This document shows positions 44,751 to 53,020 of a stretch of 64,000 nucleotides of DNA, piece after piece. The DNA comes from Gemmatimonadaceae bacterium (GTDB taxonomy: Bacteria > Gemmatimonadota > Gemmatimonadetes > Gemmatimonadales > Gemmatimonadaceae). Each line of letters begins with the position of its first letter. Position 1 is the stretch's first letter. The notes beneath the pieces are model-generated. The model was not told the origin of the DNA. It ran no database searches and worked only from the letters and a program-made list of their open reading frames with translations. Made by a program: the position numbers and the translations under genes. The stretch is taken from positions 186,001-250,000 of the forward strand of contig JAICWO010000003.1 in assembly GCA_025934775.1 (NCBI GenBank), given 5' to 3'.

Positions 44751-47000
44751 CTACCCCAGCTCGATCCGCACCCGGATCGGCTCCGCCTCCGATTCCACCG
44801 CGAGCACGTTCACCAGCGTCCTGCTCGCGCGGCGAACGAAGTGCAGCGACACGCGCGACGCGCGCACTCGGAGGTTCGTGATCGTGAGCTCCTCGAGGAA
44901 GTCGGGGAGCACCGGGTTGCGGATGTGAAGCACGTCGCGCGGCGCGTCCGGTAAGACGCCGAGCAGCCCCTGCATCATGAGAAAGAGCGCACCGCTCGCC
45001 CATGCCTGCGGCGAGCAGCTCACCGGGTAGAGCACCGGATGCGAGCCGCCGGTGCGCGCCATGCCGCAATACAACTCCGGCAGCCGATTGAATTCCGCGG
45101 CGGCCGCGGCGTCGTTGATCGCGTGCACCACGGGGAGCGCCTGCGGGCCGAGTCCGTAGTGCGAGAGCCCGAGCACGATGAGCGCATTGTCATGCGGCCA
45201 GATCGAGCCGTCGTGATAGCTCATCGGATTGAACACCGGGTGACGGCTGCTGAGCGTTCGAATCCCCCAGCCGCACGACATGTCCGGCGCGAGGAGCGTG
45301 TGCGCGACTCGCTGCGCGCGCCCGTTGTCCGGCAGCCGGCTCCAGAGCAGATGCCCGGCGTTTGAGGCGACGGTCGGAATGGGATTCTTTGCACCATCGA
45401 GCGCGAGCGCGAAGGTGTCCAGCTCCTCGAGCCAGAAGCGCTCGATCACGCGCGCCCGCAGGCGCTGCGCGTCGAGCCGGAGCCGCATCGCGAGGTCGGC
45501 GTCGCCGAATCGCTCGAACAATTCAGCGGCGCGCACCTTGGCGTCGTAGACGTAGCCCTGCACCTCGATGAGCGCGATCGGCGGCTCGGGCAGGCGGCCG
45601 TCGGGGTAGGGGACACCGTCGCCCGAATCCTTCCAGCCCTGATTCACGAGACCGCGATCGGACGTGCGCGCGTACTCGACCAAGCCGTCGCCGTCGAGAT
45701 CGCCGTAGCGATCGATCCAGTCGATCGCCCGCCGCACGTTCGACAGCAGTTCCTGCACGAAGGCATCGTCGCCGGTCCATCGCCATGTTTCGTGTACGAG
45801 AATGATGAACAACGGCGTCGCGTCGATGGTGCCGTAGTAGGGCACGTGCGGGATCTCGCCGCTCCGCGCCATCTCGCCGCGGCGCAGCTCGTGGAGGATC
45901 TTGCCCGGCTGCTCCTCGGTGAAGGCGTCCTCTTTGGTGCCCTGGCGGCCGGCGAGATACCGCAATGTGTCGATCGCGATGCGCGGATTGAGCGCCAATG
46001 TCTCGATCGACGTGATGACGGAGTCGCGGCCGAAGACCGTGGAATACCACGGAATGCCGGCGGAGATCACACGCTTGCCGTCGGCGTGCACGTAGAGCGA
46101 GCGGAGATCGTCCGTCGCACGCGCCAGCGTCGCGCTGAACGTCTCGACGTCGCTGCTCCAGCGCGAGCACTCGCCGCGCCATTCGTCGTACGCCGCGTGG
46201 AGGCGCGCGCGCCGCTGATCCATTGCATCTTCGCTCGGCGGCGCGCCGCGCGCGCGCGCGTGCTGGGCGCCGATCTCCCACTCGAGCCGCACCGAACGGC
46301 CGGGGACGAGCGTCATCGCCCATCGGGCGCGCTCGCGATCGAGCGTGTCGGGCGCGGTTCGGAAGTGGATGCCGCTCTCGATCACCTCGCCGTCGCGTCC
46401 GCGGTACGCGAAGCGCACGCGGTCGGCGCCGACGCGCGGCGCGAAGTACTCGCCGCGGCTGTCGCGCTTCCAGCCGCGGACCTCGAAGATGTCGGCGAAA
46501 TCGCATCCGAACGCGAGCTCGATCCAGTAGTCGATTGGCCGGATGAGAAAACTCGTAATCGTCAGCCGCTCGATGAGCGTGTCGCCCACGATCTGCTCGC
46601 GGCGGAGATACACCGCGTGCTTCGGGTCCCAGTCGTTGCCGCCGAACGCGTGATCGGTGACGGCGAGGTCGATCTGGCCGAGGAACGGCGCGATCACCTG
46701 CGTCGAGAGGCGGACGGGCGGGCCGCCGGCGGCGCGCAGCTCGTACCGGCTGAGAATGCGCGTGTCGTTCTCGAACAGGCCAAGGGCGCAGTTGCCCGGC
46801 GGCGTGATGTCGCCGTGCCGATTCGTGAGGAGGAACAACCGATCGTGCTTGAGCGCGAGCGCGTCCGCGACGGGCGCCTCCTGGTGGCACGGGAGCGCCG
46901 CGTAGCCGACCGCGTCCTGCATGGAGATCACGCGAGGTTCGGCCGTAGCGCCCTCGTCACCGGAGCGATCGAGTTCATCGAGCGACGTGGTCGCGCTCAT
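44751..47000 (-). CDS. Glycogen-debranching-type glycosidase (amylo-alpha-1,6-glucosidase-like)
   Basis: The 749-aa protein has an N-terminal debranching-enzyme beta domain (LKHDRLFLLTNRHGDI then LGLFENDTRILSRYEL, about 48-250) and an (alpha/alpha)6 barrel from about 300 with IPWYSTVFGRDSVITSIE, SGEIPHVPYYGTIDATPLFI and CGWGIRTLSSRHPVFNPMSY. These are the usual blocks of the bacterial family annotated amylo-alpha-1,6-glucosidase or MGH1-like glucosidase. No signal peptide, so cytoplasmic. The GT4 glycosyltransferase ends just upstream (24 bp), pointing to a joint role in storage or osmolyte glucan metabolism. Confidence 0.88.
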   Translation of the reverse strand: MSATTSLDELDRSGDEGATAEPRVISMQDAVGYAALPCHQEAPVADALALKHDRLFLLTNRHGDITPPGNCALGLFENDTRILSRYELRAAGGPPVRLSTQVIAPFLGQIDLAVTDHAFGGNDWDPKHAVYLRREQIVGDTLIERLTITSFLIRPIDYWIELAFGCDFADIFEVRGWKRDSRGEYFAPRVGADRVRFAYRGRDGEVIESGIHFRTAPDTLDRERARWAMTLVPGRSVRLEWEIGAQHARARGAPPSEDAMDQRRARLHAAYDEWRGECSRWSSDVETFSATLARATDDLRSLYVHADGKRVISAGIPWYSTVFGRDSVITSIETLALNPRIAIDTLRYLAGRQGTKEDAFTEEQPGKILHELRRGEMARSGEIPHVPYYGTIDATPLFIILVHETWRWTGDDAFVQELLSNVRRAIDWIDRYGDLDGDGLVEYARTSDRGLVNQGWKDSGDGVPYPDGRLPEPPIALIEVQGYVYDAKVRAAELFERFGDADLAMRLRLDAQRLRARVIERFWLEELDTFALALDGAKNPIPTVASNAGHLLWSRLPDNGRAQRVAHTLLAPDMSCGWGIRTLSSRHPVFNPMSYHDGSIWPHDNALIVLGLSHYGLGPQALPVVHAINDAAAAAEFNRLPELYCGMARTGGSHPVLYPVSCSPQAWASGALFLMMQGLLGVLPDAPRDVLHIRNPVLPDFLEELTITNLRVRASRVSLHFVRRASRTLVNVLAVESEAEPIRVRIELG

Positions 47001-47024
47001 GAGATCGTGGGGTGGCGGTTCGAA

Positions 47025-48089
47025 TCAGGCAATCATCAGAGCCTGCAGCGGGTCGTCGGCGGAGCGGTGCGTCAGCCGCTCGTAGAGCGCGACGTGCTCG
47101 TCGACCATCCGATCGCGGCTGAAGCGCTCGACGGCGCGGCGCCGGCAGCGCGCGCGATCGAAGCGATCGACGGGGCCGCCGGGGCGAATGAGCTCCGCGA
47201 TGTGCTCTGGCGAGCGGGCGACGAACCCCGTCACGCCTTCCTCGATGAGCTCGGGGACACTGCCACGGGCGAAGGCGACGACGGGGCAACCCGACAGCAT
47301 TGCCTCGATGAGGATGAGACCGAACGGCTCGTTCCACTCGATGGGCGCGAGGAGCGCGCGCGCGTCGCGGAGGAGCGGCGCCTTCTCGTCCAGACCGATC
47401 GGACCGAGCTCACGCACATTCGGCCCGCCGAGCATGGGGCGCAGCACGGCGGAGGCCCATGCTTCGTCCGGCGGATGCACGTTGCCCGCGACCCGGATCG
47501 GCACGCCCGCGGCGACCGCGGCGCGAACCGCCGTGTGCGGCCCTTTCACGCGCGCGAGCCGGCCCACGAAGCACACGTAGTCGCCGGCGGCTTCATGAGA
47601 GAATTGATATTTATCGGGGTCGAGGCCGTGATGGATCACGGTGACGTCGCCGAGCTCGATCTCGCGCCGCCGCTGGTCGTCGGAGATCGCGACGTAGTGC
47701 GCGTCGCCGCAGAACCGATAGAAGCCGGAGAGCTGTTCGTCGCGTTCGTGATGCAGTGTGTAGACGAGCGGCACGCCGGGCACGAGCCGCGCGCAGGCGA
47801 GCGCCACGGCGGAATGCGCGTGGACGACATCGAACGGGCCGCGGTCGGCGACTTGCTGCATCGCCCACGACACATGATTGAGATCGGTGAGCATCTGCGG
47901 CGGCCACTGCGCCTGCGCGTAGAGCGCGCGCAATTCCGCGGTGGTGCGAGAGTCCCCTGTGGCGAAGAGCTCGACGTCGTGCCCGCGCGCGACGAGGCCC
48001 TCGGCCAGCTCGGCGACGACGAGCTCCGTGCCGCCGTACATTCGCGGCGGGACCGCCACGAACGGAGTGGAGATCAGCGCGACGCGCAT
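47025..48089 (-). CDS. GT4-family glycosyltransferase
   Basis: The 354-aa protein starts MRVALISTPFVAVPPRMYGG (ATG 48089; open upstream frame is intergenic). GT-B fold features: GGTELVVAELAEGLVARGHD N-terminal, DVVHAHSAVALA, VCFVGRLARVKGP in the C-terminal lobe, and the EX7E motif in EPFGLILIEAMLSG followed by PVVAFARGSVPELIEEG. Transfers a sugar from a nucleotide donor; acceptor unknown. Upstream of the glycosidase in the same direction. Confidence 0.92.
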   Translation of the reverse strand: MRVALISTPFVAVPPRMYGGTELVVAELAEGLVARGHDVELFATGDSRTTAELRALYAQAQWPPQMLTDLNHVSWAMQQVADRGPFDVVHAHSAVALACARLVPGVPLVYTLHHERDEQLSGFYRFCGDAHYVAISDDQRRREIELGDVTVIHHGLDPDKYQFSHEAAGDYVCFVGRLARVKGPHTAVRAAVAAGVPIRVAGNVHPPDEAWASAVLRPMLGGPNVRELGPIGLDEKAPLLRDARALLAPIEWNEPFGLILIEAMLSGCPVVAFARGSVPELIEEGVTGFVARSPEHIAELIRPGGPVDRFDRARCRRRAVERFSRDRMVDEHVALYERLTHRSADDPLQALMIA

Positions 48090-48520
48090 GTCATCCTTTG
48101 GCTCGAAGCAATGCGATGCGCTCGGGACTGCTGTCCAGAGCGAACAGGGTTGGTGACCGCGTTGAGATGATGTGCAGTCGCCATGCCAGCGTTGAGGCTG
48201 AGCGCGTCGCGCGGGGGCGGCAACGAGTATGAGAATACTCATCATCGGCCGCGTGGAGGCCTGAGCTCGCTTCGCATCCTCGGCGGCGGACTCGTTGGCG
48301 ATCATGTGTCTCTGGGCGGCCGTGGCCTTTGTGATTGCGAGTCCCCGGAGAGTTTGGGTTTTTTCTGGGGTTCTGCAAAACGCGCCCGCACGGTCGCCGG
48401 GGACGCTACGGGAACACTGCCCCAAGCAAGCGGGTAGTACATAAAGGGACTAGCACATAAAGGGGTTGCCACGCCTCCGCCGCTGGCAGTACTATCCGTC
48501 GTCCGATTCTTGGGGGTACG
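48090..48520. other. 431-bp intergenic region with a 16-bp tandem repeat
   Basis: No gene is visible. Two tandem 16-bp units lie at 48435-48450 and 48451-48466 (TAGTACATAAAGGGAC and TAGCACATAAAGGGGT), ending 54 bp before the start of the HTH gene at 48521; the spacing fits an operator for that regulator. The left half should hold the GT4 promoter. Confidence 0.55.
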
Positions 48521-48973
48521 ATGTTCTCGGAGCGTATCGGCCGCTTGCTCAAGACTGCCCGCCAGCAACTCGAGGTGAGTCGGGAGGAGCTGGCACGCCG
48601 TGGGGGTGTCAGCCCGCGACTGGTCGCCGAGTTAGAGCGCGGACAGCGTCCGAACGTGAGCCTGGAGTCCGCGCTTAAGCTATTGAACGCGGTCGGCGTA
48701 TCGGTCGTCGCCACGGCGCCGAATGGCGCCGCAGCGGAGATTAGAAGCGCATCGCGTCAGACGCTGGAGCGCGCGGCTCGCGCCGCGCAGCGGCGGCAGA
48801 CGTGGACCGGGCGTCATGTGCACCTTCACGACGAGCACCGTGAGCCTCGATCCGCCGGTTCGGCATCGAAGCGCCTGTCTGCCGCCGCGCAGGTCTCGAA
48901 ACAGGCATACCTCATCGCGGCTGCAGGAAATAGTCGCGGGGGACGGCAGGCAACGAGGTCGTCCAATCGGTGA
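48521..48973 (+). CDS. XRE-family HTH protein, likely antitoxin of a TA-like pair
   Basis: The 150-aa protein has an XRE helix-turn-helix at residues 5-60 (RLLKTARQQLEVSREELARR, VSPRLVAELERGQRPNVSLE) and a positively charged tail. Its GTGA overlap with the nucleotidyltransferase frame at 48970 makes them a translationally coupled pair, the arrangement of HTH antitoxin plus nucleotidyltransferase toxin. The tandem repeat upstream is a candidate autoregulatory site. Confidence 0.8.
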   Translation: MFSERIGRLLKTARQQLEVSREELARRGGVSPRLVAELERGQRPNVSLESALKLLNAVGVSVVATAPNGAAAEIRSASRQTLERAARAAQRRQTWTGRHVHLHDEHREPRSAGSASKRLSAAAQVSKQAYLIAAAGNSRGGRQATRSSNR

Positions 48974-49464
48974 GCAAACCTGCTCGTGGCGAGAACAATG
49001 ATGTCCTGTCGCCCGACTTCCTAGACTTCATCACATGTCTCAACGAGCAGGGCGTCGATTTCGTGCTCGTTGGAGGCTAAGCGCTCGCGATCCACGGAGT
49101 GGTTCGCGCGACGGGCGACATCGATTTCCTGTATCGGCGGACGCGGGCGACGGTGCGTCGTCTATGCGCTGCGATGGAGGATTTCGGGGCGCCGCGGAAT
49201 GTCATCGACGAAGACGCGCTCATGACTCCTGAGACCGTGACGCAGTTCGGGCGGCCGCCGTACCGGATTGATCTGCTGAACGCGATTGACGGAGTCAGTT
49301 TCTCGAAGGTCTGGAAGGGCGCTACGACGGTCAGTATAGGACCGCAGACGATCCGCGTGATCGGGCTCGCCGACCTCCGAGCGAACAAAACGGCGACGGA
49401 TCGTCCCAAGGATGCGGAGGACGCGCGTAAACTTCTGGCCCGCAAGCCGCGGAAGAACCGTTAA
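48970..49464 (+). pseudogene. Nucleotidyltransferase (AbiEii/MNT-like) interrupted by an in-frame TAA
   Basis: Read from GTG 48970, the frame gives VDFVLVGG, then TAA at 49078-49080, then ALAIHGVVRATGDIDFLYRR and a full downstream domain to 49464. The family motif is normally GG(Y/W)AxxxHGxxRxTxDID, so the TAA sits where Tyr (TAT/TAC) is expected and is a one-base nonsense change. The DID metal-binding pair is intact. Translation could restart at GTG 49099, but that product would lack the GG motif. Either a disabled toxin or a readthrough/restart case. Confidence 0.8.
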
Positions 49465-49499
49465 TCGGCTGTCATCACAGCGGGGCTTCGAGCTTGCAA

Positions 49500-49573
<74 letters not shown>

Positions 49574-49639
49574 GTGTTGTATCAAACTTCGCCTGCTGGA
49601 ACCACTTAGACAACTCGTTGCGCGACGGTCCGGCTCTGA

Positions 49640-50755
49640 CTAGCCCGCCGATTGTGCCCGAATTGTGCCCTTCGCGAATGGAAGCACGCTCGGCGAGCCT
49701 TGCGCGGCACCGTGAAGCACAGCGAGCTTCGCCACGCCTTCGGAGAGATCGGCGGCTGACGTGATCGCGTAGCGGCGATACACCGCCTCGGTCTTGTGGC
49801 CCGTCAGCTTCATGGCGACGGAGCGCGACACGCCTGCACGTTCGAGATTCCGAACCGCCGACCGGCGAAGATCGTGAACGAGGCGGCCTTCGTGACCAGC
49901 GGCTTTGCAGGCGGCGTCCCACGCACGCCGATAGGACTTGATCGGTTTGCCGCCGCGATGGAAGACGTGAGCGATTATCCGGCCCTTCTTCTTCTCCATT
50001 TCGCGTGTCTCGTCGCGCTGCTGCTTGAGCAGATCGGCGAGCGGCTGCAATACGGCGAATGGGAACTCGCGACCTTCGCGATTCTTCGTCGTACCGGGCT
50101 CCAGTCGCACGACACCCGCCTCGAAGTTCACTTGCCCCCATGTCAGCCCGCGCGCCTCGCCCGCGCGCCAGCCAGTGAGGTAGAGGAAGCGAACGAACGG
50201 CCGAAGCGCGATCGGAAGATGCGACTCCACCTTCGCGAAGTCAGCAGGCTCAAAGAATCCCTTGCGCGCATTGTCCACCTTCACGCTCGGGATGTATGGC
50301 CGCTGCGCCGCCTTCCCCGCGCGCACGGCGAGCGAGAAGGCTCGCTTGAGGCACGCCAGTTCGTACGCGATCGTCGCGGGCGCGGCCTCGGCCTCTTGGC
50401 GCAGGCGGATGTACGAGGCGATCCGATCGCTCGTGATGTCTGGCACGCGCGAGAAGGCGAAGAACTCACGCAGATGCACAAGGGCCGTCTCGACGCGCTT
50501 CACCGAGCGGTGCCCGTTCAGCTTGTAGTCGTCGAGCAGCATCGTCACGATGTTCTCGAACGTCGTCTTATCGGCGTCGGGTCCGATCAGTCGCCCGGCA
50601 CCCATCTCAGCGAGTCGCCGCTTCAGCAGCTTCACCGCGTCCCCACGCTGTGTCGAATGGCTCGACTCCCGATACTTGCGTCCGCGATACGAGTACCTGA
50701 TCCAAAAGGTCTCGCCTCGCTGGTAGACGCCTCCTGTTCCTGCCGTTCGCTTCAT
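49640..50755 (-). CDS. int: Tyrosine recombinase / integrase
   Basis: The 371-aa protein has an N-terminal Arm-type region (RTAGTGGVYQRGETFWIRYS), a SAM-like core-binding domain, and the catalytic domain with Arg in TGWRAGEARGLTW, HxxR in LVHDLRRSAVRNLE and the H/Y of LTGHKTEAVYRRY. It recombines the attachment repeats. ATG overlaps the upstream HTH gene stop by 4 nt. Its last codons contain a TGTGCCC heptamer pair (49653-49670). Confidence 0.95.
   Translation of the reverse strand: MKRTAGTGGVYQRGETFWIRYSYRGRKYRESSHSTQRGDAVKLLKRRLAEMGAGRLIGPDADKTTFENIVTMLLDDYKLNGHRSVKRVETALVHLREFFAFSRVPDITSDRIASYIRLRQEAEAAPATIAYELACLKRAFSLAVRAGKAAQRPYIPSVKVDNARKGFFEPADFAKVESHLPIALRPFVRFLYLTGWRAGEARGLTWGQVNFEAGVVRLEPGTTKNREGREFPFAVLQPLADLLKQQRDETREMEKKKGRIIAHVFHRGGKPIKSYRRAWDAACKAAGHEGRLVHDLRRSAVRNLERAGVSRSVAMKLTGHKTEAVYRRYAITSAADLSEGVAKLAVLHGAAQGSPSVLPFAKGTIRAQSAG
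49653..49670 (+). promoter_or_regulatory. Paired TGTGCCC heptamer, left copy
   Basis: TGTGCCC at 49653-49659 and 49664-49670, 11 bp apart (one helical turn), within the end of int. The same pair occurs at 51370-51387 (inverted) and 59756-59773; likely arm-type sites for Int or Xis. Confidence 0.7.
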
Positions 50756-50997
50756 TCTGCGTTCCTCCGATGATTGGTGAGAGAACGCTGCACGCGCTTC
50801 GACTCCTTCGCCGCTGCGGTCGCGATAGCATCCAACGCATCGGCGACGGCCTCGGCCACGGCCTCGGTTGCGTTCCGTTCGCCGGAGACGATACGGGCGA
50901 GTTGCACATGTGAGATGCCGGTGCGGCGCGCGAGTTCGCGAAGACTCACCGGCGCGCTGGCGAGCGCCTGCTGGACCGTGCGCGTGAGAGCGTTCAT
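50752..50997 (-). CDS. Small HTH regulator upstream of integrase
   Basis: The 81-aa protein starts MNALTRTVQQALASAPVSLR; LRELARRTGISHVQLARI plus VSGERNATEAVAEAVADAL is an XRE-like helix-turn-helix. The start at 50997 is preferred over ATG 51009 because the latter lies inside the palindrome at 51002-51018. Its stop overlaps the int ATG by 4 nt, so regulator and integrase are made together; binding of the palindrome would give autoregulation and control of integration. Confidence 0.85.
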   Translation of the reverse strand: MNALTRTVQQALASAPVSLRELARRTGISHVQLARIVSGERNATEAVAEAVADALDAIATAAAKESKRVQRSLTNHRRNAE

Positions 50998-51001
50998 TGG
51001 C

Positions 51002-51018
51002 GGTAACATATTGTTACC
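51002..51018. promoter_or_regulatory. Palindromic operator candidate GGTAACA-TAT-TGTTACC
   Basis: A perfect 7-bp inverted repeat with a 3-bp centre, 4 bp upstream of the ATG of the HTH-int pair. Its position on the start suggests repression of translation start or of the promoter by the HTH protein. Confidence 0.75.
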
Positions 51019-51038
51019 AGAGTCAGAGTTACGCAAGA

Positions 51039-51365
51039 TCAGCTTCTCGGGCGATTGGCGGCCCAGCGTTCGAGGCCGCGCGCATCGAAGCGCAGTGTGC
51101 GGTGGCCGATCTTCCTCGTGAATGGCAGATCGCGGGCGTGTCGGTAGAGCCAACTCACCTTGACGCTCAGTCGCGCCGCCGCGTCGTCGATCGAGAGTAG
51201 TTCATCGCGATGCCCATCCGGCGCTGGACGTGCCGGTTCGGCCGCCGTCGTTGCAGAGCGTGCGACCACGGCGGTGAGCGCACGCGCTAGCTCACCGGCG
51301 AGCGCGGGCAGATCGCTCGTCGGCGTCTCCTGAACGAGGGCCGTCAGCGTCTCAGCGGGGCTCAT
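51039..51365 (-). CDS. xis: Excisionase-like (HTH_17/AlpA-type) DNA-binding protein
   Basis: The 108-aa protein ends in a winged-helix: LLSIDDAAARLSVKVSWLYR and ARDLPFTRKIGHRTLRFDAR then GLERWAA, the family of excisionases. ATG 51365 is chosen over an earlier GTG at 51386 because the heptamer pair 51370-51387 lies between them. Precedes the HTH-int pair on the same strand. Likely controls excision direction. Confidence 0.75.
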   Translation of the reverse strand: MSPAETLTALVQETPTSDLPALAGELARALTAVVARSATTAAEPARPAPDGHRDELLSIDDAAARLSVKVSWLYRHARDLPFTRKIGHRTLRFDARGLERWAANRPRS

Positions 51366-51369
51366 GGAC

Positions 51370-51387
51370 GGGCACAATGCGGGCACA
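51370..51387 (-). promoter_or_regulatory. Paired TGTGCCC heptamer at the xis start
   Basis: On the minus strand, TGTGCCC at 51387-51381 and 51376-51370, same 11-bp spacing as at the two ends of the element; it ends 5 bp before the xis ATG. Probable operator or arm site for coupled regulation. Confidence 0.7.
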
Positions 51388-51497
51388 ACTGCTCGCGGCG
51401 GCGTTGCACCGCAACGACTTATAGATGCGCGACGGACTAACCATCCGCTGCGAATGAGTTGCCGCCGACGAAATGGGCGTCATCCGCATACACCGCC

Positions 51498-52043
51498 TCA
51501 TCGCTTCGTCGCTCGCATCTTCGCGACGAGCGCCTTGAACTCGTCCTCGACCTCACCCGCCCAAGGCACAATCTCGGGCGGCAGGCGCTTCGAGAAGTTG
51601 TAAGTGTCTGGGTCAACCAGCAGGTCCTTCGCAACGTAGTGCGCGCCGCGCTTCTGCTGATCGTATCGTGAGAGATCGGTGAAGCCGAACGGCCAAAGCC
51701 GCCTCATCTCGCGAACATCGAGTCCGGCCGTGCCATGCAGCAGCGCGTGAACATGGGCGAACTTGCCTGTACCCCGATCGCGCTCGACGGCGTAGAAGTG
51801 GTTGATCCGCTGCCGCGCCGCGAACGCGAGGCGTCGAATGAAGTAGTCGTGATACAGTCTGATCAAGCGATCCGGTTCCGCGCCGCGATCGACGGTGAGT
51901 GTGACGAAGTGATGCCATTCGCGGGTGCTGATGAACATTCCGACCGCCAGCGCGTACACGGCCATCTCCATCGAGTCACCAGTTTCTTCACCGCGAACGC
52001 GCGGGCGGCGCGGCGGTCGGTTCGAGGAGTTTTCAGCAGCCAT
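51498..52043 (-). CDS. HUH-type replication/nicking protein
   Basis: The 181-aa protein has the three motifs of rolling-circle Rep proteins: HFVTLTVDRG (motif 1), KFAHVHALLHG with His-x-His metal ligands (motif 2), and GAHYVAKDLL with Tyr..Lys (motif 3). This is the minimal nicking domain without a helicase. Within an integrative element it may start rolling-circle replication after excision or nick an origin for mobilisation. Start could alternatively be an internal Met at 51971. Confidence 0.75.
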   Translation of the reverse strand: MAAENSSNRPPRRPRVRGEETGDSMEMAVYALAVGMFISTREWHHFVTLTVDRGAEPDRLIRLYHDYFIRRLAFAARQRINHFYAVERDRGTGKFAHVHALLHGTAGLDVREMRRLWPFGFTDLSRYDQQKRGAHYVAKDLLVDPDTYNFSKRLPPEIVPWAGEVEDEFKALVAKMRATKR

Positions 52044-52179
52044 CTTGATCCACCTACTCCGATGTACGAGGGGGTGAAGTGCAGTTGCGAGACGTGGCCG
52101 AGCCCCCGGCGCGTGAGAGCATCCTCGGGAGCGCCGGTCGTTCGCGGGTCGGATTATGTGGTTCGCCGCCGAAGCGGCC

Positions 52180-52380
52180 TTACTGCGCTACGCGCTGCGG
52201 TGCCGATCGTTCACGTTCGCGCTCGGCGCGAAGACGTTCTACGTCAGCGGCGCTGACGAACCATCGGCCGTCGCGCCGCTCTCCCTTCAGCCGTCCAAGA
52301 ATCACCCAGCGAAGCGTCTGGTTGTACGACGCCCCGAGCTTGACGGCCGCCTCGACCAGAGGCACTTCTTCGTTCTCCAT
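52180..52380 (-). CDS. Small MerR/excisionase-like HTH protein
   Basis: The 66-aa protein begins MENEEVPLVEAAVKLGASYN; LVEAAVKLGASYNQTLRWVI then GRLKGERRDGRWFVSAADVE fits a short helix-turn-helix that tests a wing. ATG 52380 has an ideal AAGGAG six bases before it; the longer frame starting TTG at 52407 is less likely. Divergent from the CI-like repressor, so it faces the same 101-bp switch region. Confidence 0.75.
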   Translation of the reverse strand: MENEEVPLVEAAVKLGASYNQTLRWVILGRLKGERRDGRWFVSAADVERLRAERERERSAPQRVAQ

Positions 52381-52445
52381 CTCTCTCTCCTTCTCGCGTG
52401 CAAGCAACGTCTACACGCGGGCGCGGCAGGACAAGCGCGGCGACT

Positions 52446-52467
52446 CGACATGTCGATTGAGCGACAT
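52446..52467. promoter_or_regulatory. Operator candidate between divergent regulators
   Basis: CGACATGTCG (52446-52455) is a perfect 10-bp palindrome; six bases later the half-site CGACAT follows (52462-52467), so TGTCG/CGACA halves occur three times. It lies between the small HTH gene (start 52380, minus) and the CI-like gene (start 52482, plus). Confidence 0.65.
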
Positions 52468-52481
52468 AAGCGGAGCAATGA

Positions 52482-53006
52482 ATGGCGAGACGAAGACTTT
52501 CGTTGAAGGACCGTCAGCGCATCCGAGACCGGCTAGAACGGTTTCAGGTCAAGCACTACGAGGACCGGCAAGCGATGAACGACGCCATGGGGGTGCCGCA
52601 CAACACGGCGGTCGGCTGGTTCGCACCCGATCCGCGAGTCCCTGACCCGGTGTGGCTGGTGAGTCTCGCGAGAAGCAAGAACCTCAATCTGAATTGGCTG
52701 CTTCTCGGGGAGGGGCCGGAGCTTCGCCGCGTCGATTCGAGCGCGGATGTCTGGACTACCCTGCATCAGACTCTGGTGGAGGAATTGATCCTCCACGGTG
52801 CGCCGCGCGCCGAAGCGGAGCAGATGGTCCCCGATGGGATTGATCTCTACCGACACTTCATGTCGGAGATGCTGGAAGGGTGGACCCGGTGGGATCGCAA
52901 GCAGCGCAGGCTCAAAGCGCGGTCGATCGGTGCGGCGCTTGAGCGAGTGTTAGCCGGACTCGAACCGCTGCCACGGCGTCGCGCGCTTCGTCGCGGATTG
53001 GCGTAG
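52482..53006 (+). CDS. CI-like phage-type repressor
   Basis: The 174-aa protein has an HTH domain with RQAMNDAMGVPHNTAVGWF and, after the recognition helix, LARSKNLNLNWLLLGEGPE, the typical ending of lambdoid/CI-type repressor DNA-binding domains. The C-terminal part is basic and has no S24 peptidase Ser-Lys pattern, so it is not an SOS-cleavable type. Probably keeps the element quiescent, acting at 52446-52467. Confidence 0.78.
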   Translation: MARRRLSLKDRQRIRDRLERFQVKHYEDRQAMNDAMGVPHNTAVGWFAPDPRVPDPVWLVSLARSKNLNLNWLLLGEGPELRRVDSSADVWTTLHQTLVEELILHGAPRAEAEQMVPDGIDLYRHFMSEMLEGWTRWDRKQRRLKARSIGAALERVLAGLEPLPRRRALRRGLA

Positions 53007-53020
53007 CGAATCGGCCGTCG

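Noticed and set aside
51364-51603. Plus-strand frame near the xis gene
   Set aside because: Crosses the heptamer pair and the end of the HUH gene; no start signal or motif.
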